Shown here in pieces: positions 55,296 to 64,000 of a DNA stretch of 64,000 bases. The position numbers were made by a program, and so were the translations under genes. Source of the DNA: Pestalotiopsis fici W106-1 (lineage: Eukaryota > Ascomycota > Sordariomycetes > Amphisphaeriales > Sporocadaceae); NCBI RefSeq assembly GCF_000516985.1, contig NW_006917096.1, positions 3,333,606 through 3,397,605 of the forward strand. The letters run 5' to 3'. The notes under the pieces were generated by a model that saw nothing but the letters and a program-made list of their open reading frames with translations, did no database searches and had not been told where the DNA came from. Position 1 is the stretch's first letter. Each line of letters opens with the position of its first letter.

Positions 55296-57519
55296 ATGAC
55301 CTCGAGACAAGCTGCTTGTGATCCGTGCAGGAGATCCAAACTCGCTTGCGACCACAAGCAGCCCATTTGCACACGGTGTAAAGATCAAGGTCGTGACCAG
55401 CGGTGCGTGTATCGCAGCGACCCTTTCAGAAGGGTTCAGCGGTCGGCATTGGTCTCGAGAAGAAAATCTCAGCTATCAGGGTATTGCATTCTACCTCGAA
55501 CGATTTTACTAGGCTAATTAATCATGGAATTTTCTTTAGTCGACAGCCTCGTCAGCCTCCCCACGAATTATCTCCTAGTCGTACGCGGACTTCTTACCCA
55601 GATCCCGGACACTTGGGCCACACAAGTCATGAAGCCATATATAGTCGAATATTCACAAGCGGCCACAGTGATCCCCAGCCGTCACCATGCGACCAGTATT
55701 CAACATTCGCGACGGACCTGACCGCCCCTGATGACTCGCATACTTTGCTCAGCAGAGGGGCCGACATGCTCAAAGAACTATTTGAAGCATTCACACCACT
55801 TGCTATGCAGGATCTTCTCGCTTTCTGGCGGGCTACAGGGACCAATCTCGCTCTAGCTGAGCCACTGGTGGACATATGTGCTCACTCAGCTTGGTCATCT
55901 TTGTTAAATCTTGAAATCGAACACTGGCACTTGACTTTTGCTCGCAAATTGCTTCAAAACACTAGGCAAACTCTTCTATTCTCAGAGACGACAAGTCTGT
56001 CAACCTACACAGCACAAATGATCAATGAAAACAGCCGTTGGGAAACATTGGGCATCTTTCTGATTGCAGTCCTTCGTGCCACAATGGATATTCCATTCTT
56101 TCCCCAATTATATACAGCGGAGCCACGGAAACGACATTTTCGAATGCTTCTGGAACAAGTGATAGCATTTTCACTCGAAATTTGTCTTACTCTGGATTGC
56201 CTCAACGACCTACAGCTTGTTCTACAATACGAGACTTGTATTGTTCATTCACACATGAACGGCGATCTAAGTAATAGCCTTTGCATCAAGACTAGATGAT
56301 CGGACACTAATCCCAGTACAGGCCAGCAATACTGGCGGAAATTAGGCGATGTCATCTCATCCACTACCATTCTTGGATACCATGAAAACCTCGACTGCCG
56401 ACAAGACACACCCGGATTTCTCACCGAGCTGCGGAAAACGGCGTTTGCGCGGATTTATTCTGCGGACAAGAATGTATCTCTCTTTCTTGGTCGGCCCTTG
56501 CGAATGAGTAAACGCTTCTGTCATTTCCAGACGCCTGAGAGCTCCTCGTCCAATGCTTCAATTGAAATAATTGGTTCAAAAATATCTCCACCATACACAT
56601 GGGATCATGTAGCAAAAGTCACATACGGCGCTGAAACACGCTGGTCGGCTCTGTGTGCATATATCAAGGAAGATATCATGGAGCTCTTATTCGACTGTAA
56701 CCGCGGCGATTGCACGCAACAAGTCGAGTACGTGAGCATGGATGTACCACTTGGCAAAATGCATAAAGCAGGCTGACTCCGTTCTGCAGTGCCCTTCGAG
56801 CTAAGGCGAATGCACACTGGGAGGCACTTCCGCCTCAATTTCGGCTTGCCAATATGCGAGACAATGTTGATGATCCTATCCATCGCGACTTTCTCATCAG
56901 TGCACGACTCAACCATTTACACGTTCTGTTCCTCCTCAGTCGAGTGCCGATTCCCCGTCTCAACGAACCCAATGACGCCTTGGTCGATGTTGCCTGTCAA
57001 ATGCTCCAGCTCGTGGTAGAAACAATTCTGATACGGGATGAGCTTGCTAACTCTGGGACTACTGTTTCCTGGAAGGTATAGTGTTCTCAAGTTTTTCAGC
57101 CAATATGCACGTTAACTGATCGAAAATAGGTTGCCTATTATGGTTTGCCTGCTGCAGGAATCATTATTCTGGCGACTCTAAGAAAACCAGCAGCCAGCGA
57201 CAAATTGCGAACATTGAATTTTCAAGCTTTCCAAGATTTGGTTGTATTTGGCTCGGAGCTTACCAGAGGAACGGTAGTCAAACCTGGAGATCCCAACTAT
57301 GCTTTGCTTTTGAAGGCGGCCCATACAATCCATCGATTCTTGGACTTTATCCACAGCGGTGAAGAAAGTCAGGAGGTACCTCATTCACCACAAATTCTGC
57401 AGTCGCAAGACGATGAGTTGCTCTACATTCCCGAGCTGGACCCAGACTTCTGGAGTTCAGAGGCTTCTTTCTGGGAAGGCCTTGCGGATCACCCATTCCT
57501 GGATACTCAATTTTCATAG
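55296..57519 (+). CDS. Zn(II)2Cys6 transcription factor, possible local regulator
   Basis: Five exons, 55296-55480, 55540-56270, 56322-56727, 56790-57075 and 57130-57519, give 665 aa; all phases agree. The N-terminal zinc cluster is C8-x2-C11-x6-C18-x6-C25-x2-C28-x8-C37 followed by basic residues (RRVQR, RRK). The fungal-specific middle domain includes RKTAFARIYSADKNVSLFLGRPLRMSKRF (first and last part given), where FLGRPxR is a frequent signature. It lies directly after the decarboxylase and aminotransferase on the same strand. By analogy with yeast Aro80, a Zn2Cys6 activator of ARO9 and ARO10, it may control them; that is inference from position. The first intron has a weaker GTATTG donor. 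Confidence 0.87.
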
Positions 57520-57927
57520 TCACTCAAGTGAGCAATCTTTTATGGTTGAGGCCCGGCCGCGACAAAAATTCAATATCGCAACTTGCAGATCATTTTTGGA
57601 AAGACACTTGTTGAGGATGGACAAGGTCATGGTAGGTGGGTGAATTGATGGATCAATTCGTTGAGTATCTGTATGTATCTGCGAAGTAATAGGTACGTAT
57701 ATGTCGTTTCATAGTGGAGCATGGAGCTCGAAATGTAGGTGGCTGGGATCCTCTTCCGACAAGGCTTTGTAACACTGCGGGCTGCCGTTGGCTCTGTCAA
57801 TCTTATGAAACGTCAGCTTTTCGTCGCTTCTGAGCTGTCGGATTTGCTATCACTCCCCTCCCGCGGCATGCGCACAATTATCAACTAAGGTATTCAATAG
57901 TTGGCTCAATCTGACTCTGAAAACGAC
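57520..57927. other. Interval upstream of second CorA-like gene; possible unassigned first exon
   Basis: About 0.4 kb. The sequence CAACTAAGGTATTCAATAG just before 57901 looks like a branch point and 3' splice site, and GTACGT occurs at about 57693, so a short upstream exon is possible but I could not place it. Confidence 0.35.
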
Positions 57928-59336
57928 ATGGATATCTTCAAGAATATGTGCAAAGAGCAGCTCAACGATCGAGGTTATTTCTCTCTTGCAGCTGGACAGC
58001 AACATGAACATCAAGTGATTGCGATTACGCAAATACATACAGGAGATAATGCGGGGCCCGAAGTGACTGTTCACGAGACCACCATCGGAACAGATGGTTT
58101 GGTGGAATTTGTGAACTGCGGGACGCCAAGGGACGATATAAGTGAGCGCCCGGAGAGCACCCAAACACGCCTTGTCATCATAGGAATAAAGAACAGTGCC
58201 CAAGGCGGCTTGGCCATGCGGCGCGACGTATTCGAGGGTCTCCTTGAATCACGGGTTGGCATAGACTACAGCGCCGTGTGGTTGCTCCTGCACCATTACG
58301 ATGGATACCACTTCTTTACTGGAAATAATGAAGAGTCCATGAGGGAGACACACTTCTTTGGCTGGGGAGTCTTTGCTGTTGTGTGGGCTTACGATTACAA
58401 AACGTGCAGTACTTTGGCACTCTTCATTGACCGTCTGTACCGCAAACCCGGCGAGACGAGTAGACTTTCCGGTCTTCTCCCGATCATTGTGCAGCACAAG
58501 GCATTCATTTCCTCACCAATCTATTTAGGATATGTTCTCAGTCTGGCGATTGGCGCAGGCCTGGATGTATATCAAGAAGACTGGCGGCAAATGCGCGAGA
58601 TTGAAGTAGCTATTGGCTACGGTTATGGTCAAACGCCCAGACGCATCCCCGGCAACATTGACCAGTTCACTACGTAGCTCCAAAAGACCGGTGAGATACT
58701 CATCAATTCATCGGGAGATAGACGTGCACTCCGTGCTGTTGGCTTGATGCTTGAGCAAGTCAAACAAACCCAAAAGGATTCACACATGGTTCAATTTGGT
58801 CACTCAGACATTTCATGGCGGCAGCGTTCTTTTGATAGCAGCACAACCTTGGCCCAGGCCGTACCGCTCATGACTAGCAGAATTCGCGCGTATGATGAGT
58901 ACATGGACTACGTAATTGTCCGGGCGGAGAGACTATCGGCCGTGGTAAGCTCATCTCGCGACCAAAATTTCCAGACCCGGAGCTGACAAGACGAAAGCTT
59001 TTTGCACTTCTGACTCACAGGGATGCAGAGACCAGCGTCCAGCAGGCCGAGGCAAGCCATGAAATCGCCAAAGCTGCCAAGAGAGACAGCTCAGACATGA
59101 AGACGATAGCAATCATGACAATGGCTTTCCTGCCAGCTACGTTCTTGGCGGCGCTGTTCGCCATCCCTTCCCTTGATTGGCAGAGCGACGACGTGATTCA
59201 GAGTAATCATTGGGTTTATTGGGCCTTTACAATACCTGCGACAATTCTCGTCTTCTTCCTTTGGTATCTGCTAAACCAACGAGATTTTCTGAGGTGCTTA
59301 AAGTCACACAAAGATAACATGGATGGGCGGTCGTGA
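57928..59336 (+). CDS. CorA-like protein with in-frame TAG (short intron or nonsense mutation)
   Basis: Exons 57928-58944 and 58998-59336, joined at GTG|GTAAGC and AAAG|CTT in phase 0. ATG 57928 is the first in frame; the frame is open back to a splice-like site at 57900, so the 5' end is uncertain. A TAG at 58675-58677 interrupts the first exon. It can be removed by a 48-nt, frame-keeping intron (58674-58721, donor GTAGCT weak, branch-like CTCAT). Otherwise the gene is broken. The C-terminus carries the fungal CorA-like signature MKTIAIMTMAFLPATFLAALFAI plus a second helix (WVYWAFTIPATILVFFLWYLL), very like the gene at 33555-35550. No GMN motif; transport function unproven. Confidence 0.7.
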
Positions 59337-60216
59337 AGTAATATGCCGTTTTCTTGCGCCAGCTTTTGGGGAAGCCCTTAGCGATCATCCACCATACTAC
59401 CTACATGTAGTTTAGAGCTTCGAATGAACAGCGCATTGTCCAGAATCTCGTTCAAATCCTATCCTTGGCTATCACCTACTTCGCGGTGTCAAGTGACCTG
59501 GGAATGATATCGCGAATATAGAAATAAGTATTCGCATGCTATACTGTTACTTACTACAAGGGAGTCGAGACTATAAAGCACCAAGATTGGGCAATGAAGC
59601 ACGAGTGGTGGGGTAGTAAAGTGCTGGCAAAGACAAAGCGGAAGTGCGGGACGACCTGCAGTTTCGGGTTTCTGCTACCCACCGACTAGCTAGTGGTGAT
59701 AGCGCCCGGCAGTTTCTGCCTATCTAGACCAGAGAAGTCAAGCGTGCCGCTGTTCGGGCTTTGGGCAAAAGAGTCGCCACGACCAGCGCATACTAGAGTC
59801 TGGCACCAAGCTCTTCAACAGAGCCTCGATTAGGTATGCACGACTATTGGCAACGTTGTCTACCCACGTATACTTCAAAGGACATGGCCACTCTCTAAAG
59901 GGATAGGTACCGTATCCGAGGTGGTGTGACAGTGCCACAGCAACATGTGCCCATAGCGACTAAAACCACCTTCAAACATCAATCTGGACAGGCAGTGTCG
60001 ACTTGCCAAATCAGGCCTAGGCATATTGTAGTATAGTCACGAGAGTATACTGCATTCTCTTGACGTCAAGAGACATGACAGCAGATACATTGAAATGACG
60101 AGACGACGCTCGTATGCTTATTTCAAGGCTCGCTGTTCTCGTAGATGAGAAAGGCTCCTCGGACTACTGCCACTGTATCAGGTTGACTACCACAACCGCA
60201 AGTATAAGATTTCAAA
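59337..60216. other. Intergenic region, nothing supported
   Basis: About 0.9 kb upstream of the P450 gene; expected promoter, no gene recognised. Confidence 0.5.
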
Positions 60217-61855
60217 ATGTATGCCACCATTGTACCTCTTGTTACGCTTGCATGTCTTGTGCACTACCTTGTCTTCCTTCCACTTTACCAATATTTCCGA
60301 GATAGAAAGGGACTACGGAAGTATCCCTCTGTCAACTGGCTTGCAGGTGTCACAAACATTGGTTTCATGTATGAAGCCTTCAAGGGCAGACGCTCCAAGA
60401 GACTCGCCGAATTACACAAGGAGCATCCAGTGATTCGGATTGGACCTAATTCATTGTCCTTCAAGAGTGTACAAGCAATCAAGGTCAGTCAATGTTTTCA
60501 ATTATGACAAAAAAAAAATCGCTGTACTCAAACATGTTGCCTAGGACATTTACGGCCATGGCACGCCCTGCACGAAAGATTACTTTTACTCTACATTGTC
60601 CGGTACTCACTTTCACCTTGTCGACGTGATTGATGAACACGACCACGCCCGCAAACGAAAGAACCTAGCCGCCGCCTATGCGATCAAGAATCTCGAGACC
60701 TGGGAACACAAGGTAGCCGACAAGGTAGAACGCTTTATCAAGGCATGCGATGCGGCTTGTACCTCACCTTTAGAGGCCACCTCACCTGCACCTGAGGATC
60801 TCACATTCGACTATTTCAACTATGCCAACTTCTTTACCGAAGATGCAATCGTCGACATTGGGTTGTCCGAGAGGCTTGGGTTTCTCGACCAAGGGTCAGA
60901 TGAATGTGTAGCTGAGCACATGGACGGCACTCTATTCCGCGCCAGCTACCGAAAGTCCCTGCACAACATGACAACGGCACAATCGCGCATCGTGTGGGCT
61001 TACGACTGGTTCAACTTCAACAAGGTGCTGACAGGGCTTGTCTCAAAGGACTTTGCCCGCATGTGGAAGCTCAACAAGGACTGGGACGGCATCCTCTACC
61101 ACCGCGCCAAGAAGCGTCTGGCCAGATACCAGGCAGGCGAAAAGCTGGACGACTTCTTCCAGGTCATCATGGAGGACAAGAATGGCCAGGCGCATAATCT
61201 GCCCTGGGGCGAGATTGTCGCCGAGATCTCCATCATGATGAATGCCGGGAGCGATACGACAGCGATTGCCATGTCGAATGCTGTCTATCTACTGCTGAGG
61301 CACCCGCTGGCCTTGAAAAAGCTGCGCGAAGAGATTGATGCCGTCTTGGATCCTCACGAGGTGGTTGCACCATATGACAAGGTCAAGCATCTTCCCTACC
61401 TCCGGGCCGTGATTGACGAGACGCTACGGATGATGCCGCCCGTGTCGTTCAACCTCCCCCGGCGCACCCCGGCCGAGGGCATGATGGTGGCGTCGGAGTA
61501 CATCGCGGGGGACACGGGGGTGAGCATCTCGGCAGAGGTGGCACATCGCGACCCAGAGGTATTTGAAGACCCCGATAGTTTTATTCCCGAGCGATGGCTC
61601 GGCGAAAAGGGCCGTGAGCTCCAGGCTGGATTCGTGGCGTTTAGCGCTGGAGCCAGGGGATGTATTGGGAGGAACATTACATATCTGGAACAGACAGTCT
61701 TGCTTGCTTCGGTGATGCACCGTTATGACATGGCTCTCCCAAGTCAAGATTGGGAGCCTACGCAGTACGAAGGCACCACTACTCACATGAAAGAACTACC
61801 ATTAAAGGTTTGGAGACGTGAGTTGGGAGGTTTGAGTAACAATTTGCTAGACTAG
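60217..61855 (+). CDS. Cytochrome P450 monooxygenase
   Basis: ER-anchored heme monooxygenase. Two exons, 60217-60483 and 60545-61855, joined in phase 0 (AAG|GTCAGT ... CTAG|GAC), give 525 aa. An N-terminal membrane anchor (TIVPLVTLACLVHYLVFLPLY) leads to RKYPSVNWLAG. The I-helix oxygen-binding motif AGSDTT is at 323-328, ExxR at 381-384 (ETLR), the PERW-type segment FIPERWLG follows, and the heme loop FSAGARGCIGRN has the axial Cys at about 462. Overall appearance resembles fungal benzoate-4-monooxygenase-like P450s, but the family cannot be fixed by eye. It lies between the CorA-like gene and a second Zn2Cys6 regulator and may belong with the aminotransferase and decarboxylase upstream. Confidence 0.93.
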
Positions 61856-62237
61856 CTACTTGATATCTATACGTTTTTTCTGAGAGAGAAATTGATTTCG
61901 AAGCATTTTTAATAGTCAATTTAGATACATGTGAATCGCTAAAAAGAAAGGGAGAGAAAAGTCCGACATCAGCTGTCTTGAAAAGATGCACACCAACATT
62001 GGACACCCGCCATGTCGCTCAGGTGTTCGCTAGCGGGGCTTGAATCCCCTAAGTGTCGTATGGCACCAAGTTCGCCGATTTAACCCCGCCATGATGCAGT
62101 CTAAATACAGCGCCTAGACGGTATCGCTCGCACAGGGACTTGGGCAAAGTCTCTGAGACTTCTCGTCCGCGGCTCTTCTCACTTTCACTTTGAGATGCGG
62201 CTTGAAATAATATATTACATTCACACATAACGGGCTT
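61856..62237. other. Intergenic region, nothing supported
   Basis: About 0.38 kb. GGGGCTTGAATCCCC near 62035 resembles a tRNA T-arm but lacks TTC and the rest of a tRNA. Confidence 0.5.
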
Positions 62238-64000
62238 ATGACGCCTGGAAACACAACTACAAATCCCCTGCGCTCTGGGGACGGGTGTCAGGTAAGCTCC
62301 AGCACCAGTCGGGTCACCAAGAGATCAGCAAAATCTAACACAAGTTATCCCACCAAGCATTGCCGGAAAAGGTATGTCGCGCCGAATGACTAGATAACAC
62401 AGCAAACATCTCGTCGGTTGATAGTTGCATTGACCACTTTGTTGGCTGGCGATGCAGGCATCTAAAATGTGAGTTCTCCCAAGGCCAGCTCACAATTACC
62501 CGGTGCTTGAGAGGCGAGCTAACCCACTGCGTACCTTGTAGGCGACGAAGCCAAACCCAGATGCGGCCGATGCGTCAAGAAGGACATTGAATGCGTCCGG
62601 CCCAACAAGATTAGATTCAAGCACTGGCATCAATCAAGGTAGATTTTATTCGAGTCCTTGCCCATGAATGACGTGATACGCGCCCCGTGAACGCAGTCGG
62701 CTCTAACTCTATGGCCCAGGCACATCAATGAGAACAACTACAAATCTTCTCGATCTGGCTTCCGGGACAACCAACCTTGGTGTAGGACAAGTGGCCCATT
62801 GCAATTCGTCGACGAAAGCCAGCATATCCCGGCCATCTATGAGAACAGTCCTGACTCACACTATGACGAGGACGAAACGGCCATATCTCCAGCTCTCGAG
62901 CAGGACATTTCACATCACCTCTCTCAATCGGAGAGTATATTACAGGCTCATAAGAACAATGATGTTCAAGTCGACCCCTCCAGTGTCTTTATTGGAGAAT
63001 CAGAGTTATTGCCTCACAATGGGACAAGCCGGTCCATAGTTGCTACCCCGCCGTTTGATCAGGTCGCGGACGGCACGAGACAGACGCATGTTTCTTTCGA
63101 GATCGAGAACACTAATTTTGGTCGTCAATCATGGAAACCCTTCTCAGGCGATGTGGTCCAAGCGACATCTGACCAAGAACGATTATGCGCAAGCCCATTG
63201 GGCAACAGTGGAACGGCCATGCCGGTACCTGGCAGTACGGATCATCCAGCATTTCATACTATGAACTCTTCCGATCCGGCATTTGATCTCCCCGTATTTC
63301 CACTCCGAGATCCCATGGAAGCCAAGTTATTCAACCTATGGATCGAACATGGCGCTCGTCGTTTCGACATGTGTGATGCGAGTCGTCATTTCGCAACTGT
63401 CCTGCCTGTCAGGGCCATGTCCTGCAAGCCCCTAGTGAATGCTTTGTTCGCTCTGAGCGCAAAATTTGCTGGCGACGTCGACGACTTTATCGCCGCCAAG
63501 TACTACCAAAGATGTCTGAATAGTCTAGTCCCCATGCTTGATCAACCAGCCGCGCTTGTCAACGAGGACCTGTTTGCTGCTGTAGTGCTACTTAGATCGT
63601 TTGAGGAACTTGAAGGTAGGTTCGCGGAAATTGGAAACCCGGAATAACCTAGGTTAGTCATATTATTGACTAACATTTCAACAGTACCTCTGTATGGCCA
63701 TTATGGCGAAACACATCTGGTAGGAACTCACTTATTCATCGATGCGTCGCGGTCAGACGCAATTCAAGACCCGATTCTACCTGACCCAAGCAATCTGTTC
63801 AACTCCTTCGAGTTCAATGGTCTACGCGGCGCCGCCTTTTTGATCGCACTACGTCAAGAGCTGTTCATTGCATTGGTGTCACAGCGACCAGTACTTCCGG
63901 CCTTTTCTTCGCTCAGGTTCAACCGATCTCTCGACAGCCCGAGAGACGATTGCACTTGGGCCAATCGTATTATGCCATTTGCTATCGACGTTCTCGACTT
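62238..64000 (+). CDS. Zn(II)2Cys6 transcription factor with micro-exons (3' part beyond window end)
   Basis: Exons 62238-62291, 62358-62371, 62458-62468, 62542-62638, 62720-63615 and 63685->64000. The second and third exons are only 14 and 11 nt long. Joined, they give MTPGNTTTNPLRSGDGCQHC followed by RKRHLKCDEAKPRCGRCVKK and DIEC, a perfect C17-x2-C20-x6-C27-x6-C34-x2-C37-x6-C44 zinc cluster, which strongly supports the model. Donors are GTAAGC, GTATGT, GTGAGT, GTAGAT and GTAGGT. The following 300 residues are acidic, then the Fungal_trans_2-like domain begins (EAKLFNLWIEHGARRFD, HFATVLPVRAM, LVNALFALSAKF). It resembles fungal ArcA-type regulators. The C-terminal part is outside the window. 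Confidence 0.88.

Noticed and set aside
62020..62060. GGGGCTTGAATCCCC stem-loop resembling a tRNA T-arm
   Set aside because: Loop lacks TTC and there is no D-arm or anticodon arm upstream.
1..64000. CRISPR arrays, intact transposons, prophage or operon structures
   Set aside because: No regularly spaced repeats, transposase or integrase frames or long terminal repeats were visible; gene structure is eukaryotic.

Overview
The window is a piece of a filamentous ascomycete (Pezizomycotina) nuclear genome. Most genes carry short spliceosomal introns (about 50 to 90 nt, GTRNGT donors, YAG acceptors). The protein families are typical of the group: Zn(II)2Cys6 regulators, MFS pumps, a P450, a tyrosinase, CorA-like proteins and a STAND-type N-terminal domain. 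The Zn-cluster region at the left edge matches cutinase transcription factor 1 beta, which points to Sordariomycetes, probably Hypocreales; that placement is an inference. A run of 100 N at 12631-12730 is an assembly gap. I saw no tRNA, rRNA, CRISPR array or intact transposon.

Layout. 1-12.8 kb: 5' part of a CTF1-beta-like regulator (minus), about 6.5 kb without a recognisable gene, an S9D glutamyl-endopeptidase-like peptidase (minus), then AT-rich repeats and the gap. 12.8-26.9 kb: housekeeping and transport genes. These are a TRI12-family MFS pump, ribosome-biogenesis factor Alb1, a membrane-anchored DUF3445 protein, a Ctr copper transporter divergent from a ferric/cupric reductase, a membrane alpha/beta hydrolase and an enoyl-reductase-like MDR enzyme. 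29-46.7 kb: tyrosinase, a secreted YCF48-like beta-propeller, a CorA-like protein, a Dal5-type MFS permease, a SnoaL-like protein, an SDR pseudogene, a secreted CAP/PR-1 protein, a putative cyclase and a fusion of a fungal STAND N-terminal domain with a DnaJ C-terminal domain. 46.7-50.7 kb: decayed sequence with a second SDR pseudogene. 50.7-64 kb: a run of plus-strand genes: ThDP 2-oxoacid decarboxylase, Aro8-type aminotransferase, Zn2Cys6 regulator, CorA-like protein with an in-frame TAG, P450, and a second Zn2Cys6 regulator cut by the window end.

How they may work together. The Ctr transporter and the metalloreductase are a plausible reductive copper/iron uptake pair driven from one shared promoter region. 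The decarboxylase, aminotransferase and regulator have the composition of the Ehrlich pathway (amino acid to 2-oxo acid to aldehyde); with the adjacent P450 and second regulator they may form a small metabolic cluster that lacks a PKS or NRPS. All exon models were assembled by eye from splice signals and reading frame; each closes in frame except where noted.
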